Assembly (NCBI RefSeq): GCF_001311845.1
Contig: NZ_BBCC01000056.1
Location: 1 to 32,490, forward strand
Reading direction: 5' to 3'
Length of the DNA stretch: 32,490 nucleotides
Origin: Desulfosarcina cetonica JCM 12296
Lineage (GTDB): Bacteria; Desulfobacterota; Desulfobacteria; Desulfobacterales; Desulfosarcinaceae
A program made the position numbers and the translations under genes. A model generated the notes under the pieces. It was not told the DNA's origin. It worked only from the letters and a program-made list of their open reading frames with translations, and did not search any database. Shown one piece after another: positions 26,675-32,490 of this stretch; the stretch's first letter is position 1, and each line of letters begins with the position of its first letter.

Positions 26675-26822
26675 GATCGGCCAACCGCTGATGGACCTCG
26701 CAGCGTGGGCCGGCCAGAGGGCCGCCGAGGGCGACCGTGAATCCCTTGGCCTGCTGGTCAGGCACGTCATCGAAATCGTTCGAACCACGGAAATTATTTC
26801 GCGGGAACAAAAATCCAATTGA
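26598..26822 (+). CDS. Hypothetical 74-aa phage-type protein
   Basis: Not recognised. A soluble, mostly helical 74-aa protein (KLKTMVDEIGQPLMDLAAWA, RESLGLLVRHVIEIVRTTE). It is preceded by AAAGGATC 6-10 nt upstream and its stop is immediately followed by the next ATG. Lies between the replication gene and the capsid gene. Confidence 0.55.
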   Translation: MPATKSGPALWPVEANDQKLKTMVDEIGQPLMDLAAWAGQRAAEGDRESLGLLVRHVIEIVRTTEIISREQKSN

Positions 26823-26823
26823 C

Positions 26824-27033
26824 ATGAAAAACTGTATCAAATATGCTACACACGACGGTGCGAAAGCCTGTTTGCTCGACCCGAAGCTGCGCGAGCGTTT
26901 CGGAACAATTCAAACATTTCCAGCTTTGCCCGCCCACGGACCGGCGGCAAAAGCGGAGAGCGCGGACAGCCTTTCCTGGATGAGTTTTTCTCATTTCGGG
27001 ATGGGCTTTTTTATTTTGAAAGGCAACCATTGA
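26824..27033 (+). CDS. Hypothetical 69-aa protein
   Basis: Not recognised. Starts at ATG 26824, one base after the preceding stop, and overlaps the capsid gene start by 4 nt. The N-terminus (MKNCIKYATHDGAKACLLDP) looks protein-like; the C-terminus (SFSHFGMGFFILKGNH) is hydrophobic. The short spacing to both neighbours suggests an operon. Confidence 0.4.
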   Translation: MKNCIKYATHDGAKACLLDPKLRERFGTIQTFPALPAHGPAAKAESADSLSWMSFSHFGMGFFILKGNH

Positions 27034-28798
27034 ATATTTATCGAAGTTTTGAAATCAACATCGATACCCGCGACGACAAACGCCGCACGGTTGAGGCATC
27101 GATCAGTTCGGAAGCGCCTGTCGAAAGATGGGACGGAATCGAGATTTTGATCCACGACCCGAGCGCCGTGGACCTTTCACGGGCACCGCTGCCGCTGATC
27201 GTCTCCCACGATTCCAGCCAAACACCGGTCGGAATCGTTGAATGTTTGAGAGTGGTTGACCGCAAATTGCGTGGATTGCTGCGATTCGGCAACAGTACCA
27301 GGGCATGTGAGGTCTGGGCCGACGTGCAATCCGGCATCATCCGTAATTTGTCGATCGGGTATCAAATTTTAAAAAAACAGGTCGATGGCGACGTGTATCG
27401 GGCCGTTAAGTGGGTTCCTTTTGAGGTTTCCCTCGTGGCGGTTCCTGCTGACAATTCCGTCGGTATCGGTCGTTCCTACGAAAGTGAGAAAAATATGACC
27501 ATCGAAAACGAAAATGAGAATAAACGGCCCCGCGAGATTCGCCGGGCGGCTGCACGTGAAGCCAAGGACGAAATTATGGAATTTTTAGCCCTGGGCGAGC
27601 GCTTCGGTATGACCAAGGAAGCCAATCAGGCGATCCGCGAGGGAGTGCCGCTGGAGACCTTCAGGACCCAGGTGATGGACGCCGTCGAGCGGCGCAACGC
27701 CAACCCGCCCAGCCAGGACGCATTTACCTTTGGCGTTGACCGTGGCCTGGGGATGAGTCGTGGAGAGATTTCCAGTTATTCGGTTATGAACCTGCTCCGG
27801 GTCGCCGCGTATCCCAATGAGCCAAAGTTCAGACAGATGGCAGGCCTCGAACTCGATGTTTCCGACGCCGAGACGAAGAGATTGCAAGGCGACGGCATTT
27901 CGACCAAGGGTTACCGAATCCCTATTGACGTGACCAATTCGTGGCAGACCAGAACCTTGACCGCCGGCACGGCAACGGACGGGGCGGAGCTGGTCGGTAC
28001 CAACCTGCTTGCCGGATCGTTCATTGATGTCTTGCGGAACCGGGCCATCTGCCTCGCCATGGGGGCGCGGGTAATGACCAATCTGGTCGGGAACGTCAGT
28101 ATCCCCCGCAAAACCTCTGGATCGGTGTGGGCCTGGCTTGCAAATGAAGGGGATAACGTCGGCAACAGTGAGGCCCAATTCGATAGCCTCACCCTCACCC
28201 CGAAAACCGGCGGCGCTTATACCGACCTGTCCAGGAACTTGCTTTTACAGGGCACGCCCGACGCTGAACAGCTCATCCGCGATGACCTGGCGCAAGCGGC
28301 GGCTACCGGTATTGACCTGGCGTGTCTGTACGGTAGCGGGGCCAGCGGGCAGCCCACGGGCATTGCCAACGTCACAGGCATCAACGCCCCGACCGCCTTC
28401 GCCGCGGCGACGCCCACCTGGGCCGAAGTCGTGGCCATGAAATCGTCAGTGGCCGTCGATAACGCCTTATGGGAAGCTTGGGGTACGTCATAGAGCCGGC
28501 CATGCAGGGTAGCCTGCAGACCACGGAGAAGGCCAGTGGAACCGGAAAGTTTATTCTTGAAGATGATGGTTCCCGATTGGCCGGTTATAAGTGCGGCGTG
28601 TCCTCCCAGATCACCAGCGGGGATATCTTTTTCGGCAATTGGTCCGACCTGATCGTTGCTTTCTGGGGCGGACTGGATATTCTGGCCGATCCTTACACCC
28701 TCGGCCTTTCAGGCGGGCTTCGGTTGATCGTCCACCAGTCTTGTGACGTCGCCGTACGCCATCCGGTATCCTTCGCCTACAACAACGACGGGGCATAG
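27030..28798 (+). CDS. HK97-type prohead protease fused to major capsid protein, one frame change
   Basis: About 589 aa once one lost base near 28472 is restored (GCC-TTATGGG; expected DNALMGSLGYV). Residues 1-155 are a peptidase S78 prohead protease: catalytic His in LPLIVSHDSSQTPVG and Ser in IIRNLSIGYQI, then VPFEVSLVAVPAD. After a charged, helical delta-like scaffold (about 160-230), residues 250-589 are the HK97-fold major capsid protein: RNRAICLAMGARVMTNL, RNLLLQGTPDAEQLIRDDLA, GSGASGQPTGIAN, and the C-terminal DILADPYTLGLSGGLRLIV. The enzyme would mature its own shell. TTG 27030 start. No portal or large terminase accompanies it. Confidence 0.85.
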
Positions 28799-28962
28799 GA
28801 AGTAAGCGCCGGGCGGGTGGGCGCAATCTGGCCGGGCATTCGCTCCCCGTTTGATCCAGGCCATCCGGGTTGGGCACCCGGGGTCTGGGTTCAAGCGGGT
28901 TTTTCACCACCGGCCGAACCCGTGGAGATACCTACAATAATAGAAAACGAAAGGAAATAATC

Positions 28963-29589
28963 ATGCTGGTCGTAAAATCAAACATCAAAGAGTTCTCGCG
29001 ATGGATGAACAAAGTCGAAAAAAAGCAACTCCCCTATGCGACAGCCCTGGCACTTACCAGGACCGCACAAGACGTTCAGTCGTACATCCAAGATGCCATA
29101 TCCGGTATTTTCAATGTCACGAAGAAGTGGTGGCTCAAGAAACAGCCCACCGGGATCAAGATCAAGTCGGCAAAGAAAACAGATAAAAATATGTTCTCAC
29201 GCATCTATACCGAAGCCTATTTCGCTGACCTGCAAGAGGACGGCGGGGTCAAGAAACCCCACAAAGGCAGGGCACTTCTCATTCCGACAAATAAGACGCC
29301 TAAGTATGGTCGCAAGTCAGGCGGGCACATCAAGATCCTCAACGATAGTAAAACGTTGAGCAAGGGGAAAAACGGAAGCCGCTTTTTCGAAATGGAAAGC
29401 GGTTTTGTCGGCGTATTCAAACGCCGCGGAAAGAAGCGCCTGCCAATCGATGCGATGTACCATGTCGTAGGGTCAGCCAACATCAAGCCGCGTTTCGGAT
29501 TCAAACGTATGGCTGAGCGGGTGGCCATCCAGCGATTCTCAAAGAGATTCGCCGAGGCGCTTGCTAAGGCGCTGAGGACGGCAAGATGA
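28963..29589 (+). CDS. Phage minor tail protein Z-like (head-tail) protein
   Basis: A 208-aa very basic protein resembling the lambda gpZ / minor tail Z group: VKSNIKEFSRWMNKVEKKQL, PYATALALTRTAQDVQSYIQ, and the middle RIYTEAYFADLQEDGGVKKP, ending in FKRMAERVAIQRFSKRFAEA. In tailed phages such proteins help join head and tail. Start ATG 28963 follows AAAGGA by 6 nt. It is the only tail-related gene in the island, which suggests it adapts the island's capsid to a helper's tail (inference). Confidence 0.6.
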   Translation: MLVVKSNIKEFSRWMNKVEKKQLPYATALALTRTAQDVQSYIQDAISGIFNVTKKWWLKKQPTGIKIKSAKKTDKNMFSRIYTEAYFADLQEDGGVKKPHKGRALLIPTNKTPKYGRKSGGHIKILNDSKTLSKGKNGSRFFEMESGFVGVFKRRGKKRLPIDAMYHVVGSANIKPRFGFKRMAERVAIQRFSKRFAEALAKALRTAR

Positions 29590-29691
29590 ACACCATGGCC
29601 TGTCATGGCCATAGACCACCCCATTGCGCCGCATGGGGCCGCCATGAGTTGCTATGACGTGGTGGTTTTTAAACATGGGGGCCTTTGGGGA

Positions 29692-29703
29692 GGGCGGCAA
29701 CCC
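29692..29703 (+). other. Candidate cos packaging site (lambda-like)
   Basis: GGGCGGCAACCC, followed within 30 nt by TCGCGGGTCCTTC, lies 106 nt before the Nu1-type terminase gene. Phage lambda's cos is GGGCGGCGACCT followed by CGCGGGTTTTC and then Nu1, so 10 of 12 overhang positions and the order match. Non-coding surroundings (29590-29808) fit a packaging site. Confidence 0.55.
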
Positions 29704-29808
29704 GGGGGTGGGTGATCGTCGCGGGTCCTTCTGGAAGCGTTCTACCGCGGGTAACGCGAAGGCGCGAAAGGTCTCTGATCACAACTAAAAATTTGGAAAC
29801 TACTATTC

Positions 29809-30255
29809 ATGAAAGCCAACCGATCCCAAACGGCCGAAATCTTCGGCGTTGCCATGACGACGGTGGACACCTGGCGCAAGCAGGGGTGTCCCGTCGAAAG
29901 CGAAGGTGGGCGCGGTGTCGCAATGAGCTTCGATACGGCTGCGGTTTTTCGATGGTTGCTTGACAGGAGCCCTATAGACGGTGCAAATTATACCGCGCTG
30001 ATCGAATTTGAGAAGTATCGAAAGTTGAAGCGGGAAAATGATGTCGAGGAGCAGAAGGTCGCCCCGGTGTCATTGATCACCAACGCCCTGGAAAAGACCG
30101 GCCGCCAGATTATCGCCGAGTTTGAGTCATTGCCGTTGGTGCTGAAACGGAATTTCCCCGAGCTGTCCGGCGATCAAATTCAGCTCGTGAAAAAATCAAT
30201 CGCGATGGTTCGCAATGCCGTTGCCGGCATGAAAATCGATTTTTTGGATGAATAA
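29809..30255 (+). CDS. Phage DNA-packaging protein Nu1 / terminase small subunit
   Basis: A 148-aa protein with the Nu1 winged helix at the N-terminus: SQTAEIFGVAMTTVDTWRKQ, GCPVESEGGRG and FDTAAVFRWL. The helical remainder (YRKLKREN... VSLITNALEKTGRQI, FLDE) is for oligomerisation and large-subunit contact. In cos phages it binds the packaging site next to its own gene. A lambda-like cos motif lies 106 nt upstream. No large terminase gene is in the island, so it would have to recruit one from elsewhere. Confidence 0.85.
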   Translation: MKANRSQTAEIFGVAMTTVDTWRKQGCPVESEGGRGVAMSFDTAAVFRWLLDRSPIDGANYTALIEFEKYRKLKRENDVEEQKVAPVSLITNALEKTGRQIIAEFESLPLVLKRNFPELSGDQIQLVKKSIAMVRNAVAGMKIDFLDE

Positions 30256-30263
30256 CGGAGCCG

Positions 30264-30464
30264 ATGACAATTGACATTTTCCTGGACGGCGACCAGATCG
30301 CCCAGGCGCTGAAGATCCCCAAAAAGGAGATCCGACGCTATGTCAAAGAATACGGCCTTCCTGCCTTCCAATCCCATCCCCCCACCGGCCCATGGCGTGC
30401 CCGGCCCGAATCGCTTCAGAAATGGGCGGTTGAATTCGAACAGCGGTTCCTGAAAAAACGATAG
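30264..30464 (+). CDS. Small helix-turn-helix protein (66 aa)
   Basis: A 66-aa protein, 8 nt after the Nu1 stop: MTIDIFLDGDQIAQALKIPK, KEIRRYVKEYGLPAFQ, GPWRARPESLQKWAVEFEQR. The layout is that of an AlpA/excisionase winged helix (QIAQAL, KEIRRYVK, then a wing and ESLQKW). A regulator or packaging accessory of the island. Confidence 0.65.
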   Translation: MTIDIFLDGDQIAQALKIPKKEIRRYVKEYGLPAFQSHPPTGPWRARPESLQKWAVEFEQRFLKKR

Positions 30465-30521
30465 CCCCGGCGACCGCGGTGAAAAGGGTGTCACCACCAA
30501 TGACCCCCTTTGAACGTCGTT

Positions 30522-30619
30522 ATTGCCGAGTTTCAAAAGCCGGGAATTCCGTCGGCAATAGTGACGGTATTATTGGAACTCACTAAAACTGAGTTTCAAA
30601 GCAAGCGTCGGTATTACCG
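30522..30619. repeat. Cluster of inverted and direct repeats
   Basis: Contains the inverted repeat ATTGCCGA (30522-30529) / TCGGCAAT (30552-30559), the palindrome GTCGGTATTACCGAC near 30607-30621, and two copies of GAGTTTCAAA (about 30529 and 30591). No gene is visible. Probably binding sites for a regulator upstream of the small RNA promoter. Confidence 0.4.
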
Positions 30620-30641
30620 ACACCACGCGCCCGCAAACCCG

Positions 30642-30670
30642 TTGACAGGCCGCCCACCCTGGGGTATGAA
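30642..30670 (+). promoter_or_regulatory. Sigma-70-like promoter for the candidate small RNA
   Basis: A consensus TTGACA (30642-30647), an optimal 17-bp spacer and TATGAA (30665-30670). No ribosome site or convincing reading frame follows; instead three hairpins and a T-run terminator do. Confidence 0.6.
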
Positions 30671-30676
30671 TAAAAA

Positions 30677-30763
30677 TGTCATGGCCAGTTCCATGACCCG
30701 GTTTTGCAGCCGGAAAACACAAAGGCGCATGAGCGCCAGATTTTACAGTACGGCGCTTTTTTT
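30677..30763 (+). ncRNA. Candidate antisense regulatory small RNA (about 87 nt)
   Basis: Between a good promoter and a terminator. Hairpin 1: GTCATGG/CCATGAC (30678-30697). Hairpin 2: CCGG/CCGG with loop TTTTGCAG (30698-30713). Then GGCGC/GCGCC (30724-30737), where GCGCC can instead pair with GGCGC at 30752-30756, followed by TTTTTTT. Hairpin 2 is nearly fully complementary to the leader segment CCGGTCTGCAAACCG at 30831-30845 just downstream. This layout recalls P4 CI/C4 immunity RNAs, by analogy only. Confidence 0.55.
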
Positions 30764-30830
30764 ATGCCCGCACTGTGATCCAATTGGCGGCGCATGCTCG
30801 GGGGCTTAGGCCCGCCGGTTTCCTTTGTGA

Positions 30831-30890
30831 CCGGTCTGCAAACCGAGTGTGTGCCGCCATTTTTGTTTTGCAGCAAAGACGGCGGCCTTT
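30831..30890 (+). promoter_or_regulatory. Leader with attenuator, probable target of the small RNA
   Basis: CCGGTCTGCAAACCG (30831-30845) is complementary to hairpin 2 of the small RNA and also to GTTTTGCAGC (30865-30874), which repeats the small RNA loop exactly. An intrinsic terminator GCCGCC (30853-30858)/GGCGGC (30881-30886)+CTTTT encloses that copy. AAGGAGG and a small gene follow. The alternatives suggest antisense-controlled attenuation. Confidence 0.55.
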
Positions 30891-30918
30891 TGAATCTTTC
30901 ACAAAGGAGGCAGTCAAA

Positions 30919-31151
30919 ATGTGTCTTTACGAAAAAGAGTTTGACGTGGAAACCAACTTGGAGATCCTTAACAATTATGTAGCGGGGCTTTATACAATCG
31001 CGGTGGAATCAAATGGAGCTCTGAACGCATATCCATAGCCGAATTTTCGGCTTTGTTTCTGCCGGTCCGGGATGCCGTCTACAATATCTATCGGGACTTT
31101 AAGAAACAGAACGAAGAGTTAAATGTTTCAAACCACCCTCAGCAGGACTGA
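30919..31151 (+). CDS. Small protein controlled by the attenuated leader, one frame change
   Basis: Not recognised. Strong ribosome site (AAAGGAGG, 8 nt upstream). The frame as written stops after 39 codons (31038), but adding one base at about 31030 continues into ISIAEFSALFLPVRDAVYNI, YRDFKKQNEELN, giving about 77 aa. The product is acidic then amphipathic-helical. If the leader model is right this is the gene silenced by the small RNA, possibly an island activator (inference). A hairpin follows at the stop (ACCCTCAG/CTGAGGGT). Confidence 0.5.
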
Positions 31152-31187
31152 GGGTGCACCGGCCCCTGGCCATCATTCGAGACAGTC

Positions 31188-31216
31188 AACGCCCTGGGAA
31201 ACCGGGGCGTTTTTTG
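31188..31216 (+). terminator. Rho-independent terminator
   Basis: AACGCCC, 9-nt spacer, GGGGCGTT followed by TTTT. It ends the rightward transcript of the island. Confidence 0.7.
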
Positions 31217-31339
31217 TGGCTCACGGATCGTCAAATGTGACCCACAAGCGGTTTTGCCGATCGTTCGGTGATAACAAGCGCGTCCATCCCCAACGCGCCG
31301 CGAGTTTATCTATGGCCGGCATGAGTGTAGCCTGGTGCG

Positions 31340-31363
31340 TGGTGGGTATAATGGTGGGTAAAG
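31340..31363 (+). repeat. Integrase arm-type repeats, right end
   Basis: TGGTGGGTATAA and TGGTGGGTAAAG in tandem, matching the pair at 22351-22374. Lies about 45 nt inside the right att core. Confidence 0.55.
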
Positions 31364-31397
31364 AAAAAGGGGCTACAGACCGAAAATCTGTAACCCC
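31361..31397 (-). terminator. Terminator of tRNA-Asn
   Basis: On the minus strand GGGGTTACAG/CTGTAGCCCC with a 9-nt loop (one mismatch) followed by TTTTTCTT, 11 nt after the tRNA CCA end. It comes from the island, replacing the displaced chromosomal terminator. Confidence 0.7.
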
Positions 31398-31405
31398 TTG
31401 TTTTG

Positions 31406-31456
31406 TTTGGCTCCCCAGCACGGACTCGAACCGCGGACCCAGTGGTTAACAGCCAC
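31406..31456. repeat. attR: 51-bp direct repeat within tRNA-Asn
   Basis: Identical to 22174-22224. It restores the tRNA 3' half, so the tRNA stays functional after insertion. The island is therefore about 9.28 kb from repeat to repeat. Confidence 0.92.
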
Positions 31457-31483
31457 TTGCTCTGCCGACTGAGCTACTGGGGA
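31408..31483 (-). tRNA. tRNA-Asn (anticodon GTT)
   Basis: A complete 76-nt tRNA with encoded CCA. Acceptor TCCCCAG pairs with CTGGGGA, discriminator G; D arm AGCTCAGTCGGCAGAGC; anticodon loop CTGTTAA in the GTGG/CCAC stem; T arm CCGCGGTTCGAGTCCGTG. The 5' half (31457-31483) is chromosomal; the 3' half is supplied by the island. Confidence 0.96.
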
Positions 31484-31591
31484 TCAAAAGTTTCCCGAAC
31501 CGACAGGCGGCGAAGGAAGCGCCATAAATAGTCGACCGGAGATGAGTTGTCAAGCCATTTTTTTGTCAGCGCGAAGACCCATGGTTTCTGG

Positions 31592-32353
31592 TCATCCGGG
31601 CCTTGCCGAGCAAGAGGAGGCTGTACCTGTTTTGGGTTCAGCCGGCTTTTTTTCGAAATAGAGGACCAGGCTTTTGCCCAAAACCGGATTGAGCAGCCGA
31701 TCGATGAAACCGGTGATCCAGGGCTTCTGCAGGATGTCCCAGGTCAGTAGCCGGTGATAAAGGTTGACGGCCACCGCGTCGGTGCGCGTGGGACCGACCA
31801 GGCACTTGAGCCACCAGTAGGGCGTGTGGATGCTGTGGGCCCAGTGGCGTCCGATGAACCGGATTCCGGTGCGCCCCAGCCGGTCGATCAGCTCTGCCTC
31901 GCGGTAGATGCGCACATGGCCCTGGTTGGCGTTGACATAGTCATCGGACAGGGCCCAACAGATGCGTTCGGGCAGGAAGCGGGGCACACTCACCACCAGC
32001 GGACGTCCCGGCTTGAGCACCCGCACGATCTCGGCCATGGCTACCCCGTCGTCGGGGATATGCTCCAGCACTTCGCTGCAGACAACCAGGTCGAAGCCGG
32101 CATCCGGAAAAGGCAGCCGGGTAACATCGGCAACGGCCAGGTTCCAGACACCACCACCGTGCGCACCCCATTGGTCATGCAAGGTCAAGCGTTCACGAGC
32201 TTCCCGCAGGTCATTCAGGTTCAGGTCGGCGCCGGTCACCCGTACGCCCTCCAGCCCATAGGCGGCGGCGGTGTGGCGGCCGGAACCGCAGCCGATATCG
32301 AGAATGCGGTCGCCCGGGCGGATCGTCAACCGGGAGAAATCAACGGTAATCAC
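31592..32353 (-). CDS. Class I SAM-dependent methyltransferase
   Basis: A 253-aa methyltransferase with motif I ILDIGCGSGRHTAAA, the acidic end of strand 2 (TGADLN), and motif IV/post with FDLVVCSEVLEHIPDDGVA, typical of the Methyltransf_11 group. The C-terminal third (HTPYWWLKCLVGPTRTDAVA, NPVLGKSLVLYFEKK) is aromatic-rich. Likely modifies a lipid, sugar or quinone-like substrate. GTG 32353 was chosen because GGGAG lies upstream and it overlaps the stop of the glycosyltransferase-like gene, suggesting a cell-envelope biosynthesis operon (inference). Confidence 0.82.
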   Translation of the reverse strand: MITVDFSRLTIRPGDRILDIGCGSGRHTAAAYGLEGVRVTGADLNLNDLREARERLTLHDQWGAHGGGVWNLAVADVTRLPFPDAGFDLVVCSEVLEHIPDDGVAMAEIVRVLKPGRPLVVSVPRFLPERICWALSDDYVNANQGHVRIYREAELIDRLGRTGIRFIGRHWAHSIHTPYWWLKCLVGPTRTDAVAVNLYHRLLTWDILQKPWITGFIDRLLNPVLGKSLVLYFEKKPAEPKTGTASSCSARPG

Positions 32354-32490
32354 GAATGGTCTCCCGATAGGCCTGGGCGGTCTTTTCCGCCGCATGCTGC
32401 CAGGTGAAACGCTGCTGAACCCGCTGATAGCCGCGATTTCCCAGTTCGCAGCCCGTTCGGGGTGATCCAGAAGATCGCAGATGGCCCGGG
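32340..32490 (-). CDS. C-terminal end of a glycosyltransferase (partial), one frame change
   Basis: Only the last 50 or so codons lie in the window. They read AICDLLDHPERAAN, then after one lost C near 32444 LGNRGYQRVQQRFTWQHAAE and KTAQAYRETIRDYR. The RA.(L/M)G..G...V...F.W...A pattern is the usual C-terminal signature of GT-B family 4 glycosyltransferases. It overlaps the methyltransferase start by 14 nt. Confidence 0.6.
   Translation of the reverse strand, partial: PGHLRSSGSPRTGCELGNRGYQRVQQRFTWQHAAEKTAQAYRETIRDYR

Noticed and set aside
30831..30900. A tRNA-Cys-like anticodon arm (CTGCAAA)
   Set aside because: No acceptor, D or T arms flank it; complementarity to the upstream small RNA explains the sequence better.
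1..32490. CRISPR array
   Set aside because: No regularly spaced repeats with unique spacers were seen; the repeats at 25748-25888 are 12-bp iterons without spacers.

Overview
The window looks like a chromosomal stretch of a free-living Gram-negative anaerobe, most likely a Desulfobacterota (sulfate-reducer-like) bacterium. The reasons are a flavodoxin / iron-sulfur flavoprotein cluster with a probable UGA-decoded selenoprotein, a Kef-type antiporter, a DUF3124 lipoprotein-like gene, and the mix of moderate-GC host DNA with GC-rich mobile DNA. The taxon is inferred; no rRNA is present.

Layout. (1) 1-2.5 kb, plus strand: ECF sigma factor, flavodoxin, a small ORF with in-frame UGA (UxxC), iron-sulfur flavoprotein. 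(2) 2.8-15.2 kb, minus strand: a GC-rich phage- or plasmid-like replication and recombination module. In transcription order: two unknown genes, a 110-aa gene, a sigma factor, a 104-aa gene, a PD-(D/E)XK nuclease, a Sak4-like RecA-fold ATPase, DUF669, an ERCC4-type nuclease, a RecD2-like helicase, and a large primase-helicase. Intergenic spaces hold long structured leaders. (3) 15.4-18.5 kb, minus strand: lower-GC genes (zinc ribbon, DUF3124, LexA-type HTH, Kef antiporter). (4) 18.8-21.7 kb, minus strand: a recombinase cassette (73-aa protein, DUF2924, large serine recombinase, ParB-type HTH) with start/stop overlaps. It is headed by a leader that shares its architecture with the one before the sigma factor, which links blocks 2 and 4. 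(5) 22.17-31.46 kb: a 9.3-kb island inside the 3' half of tRNA-Asn(GTT), bounded by 51-bp direct repeats. It carries a tyrosine integrase, toxin-antitoxin pair, AlpA/Xis-like HTH, replication protein with internal iterons, a fused HK97 protease-capsid protein, a tail-Z-like protein, a lambda-like cos motif, Nu1 small terminase, a second HTH and a predicted antisense RNA/leader pair. No large terminase, portal or tail genes are visible, so it resembles a phage satellite. (6) 31.4-32.5 kb: tRNA-Asn, a methyltransferase and the end of a glycosyltransferase gene.

A technical point affects the whole window. At least fourteen otherwise good genes are interrupted by 1-2 nt frame changes, mostly loss of one base in a short G or C run, in host and mobile genes alike. 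Uncorrected sequencing indels are the simplest explanation, so broken genes are annotated here as whole genes with the shift noted.
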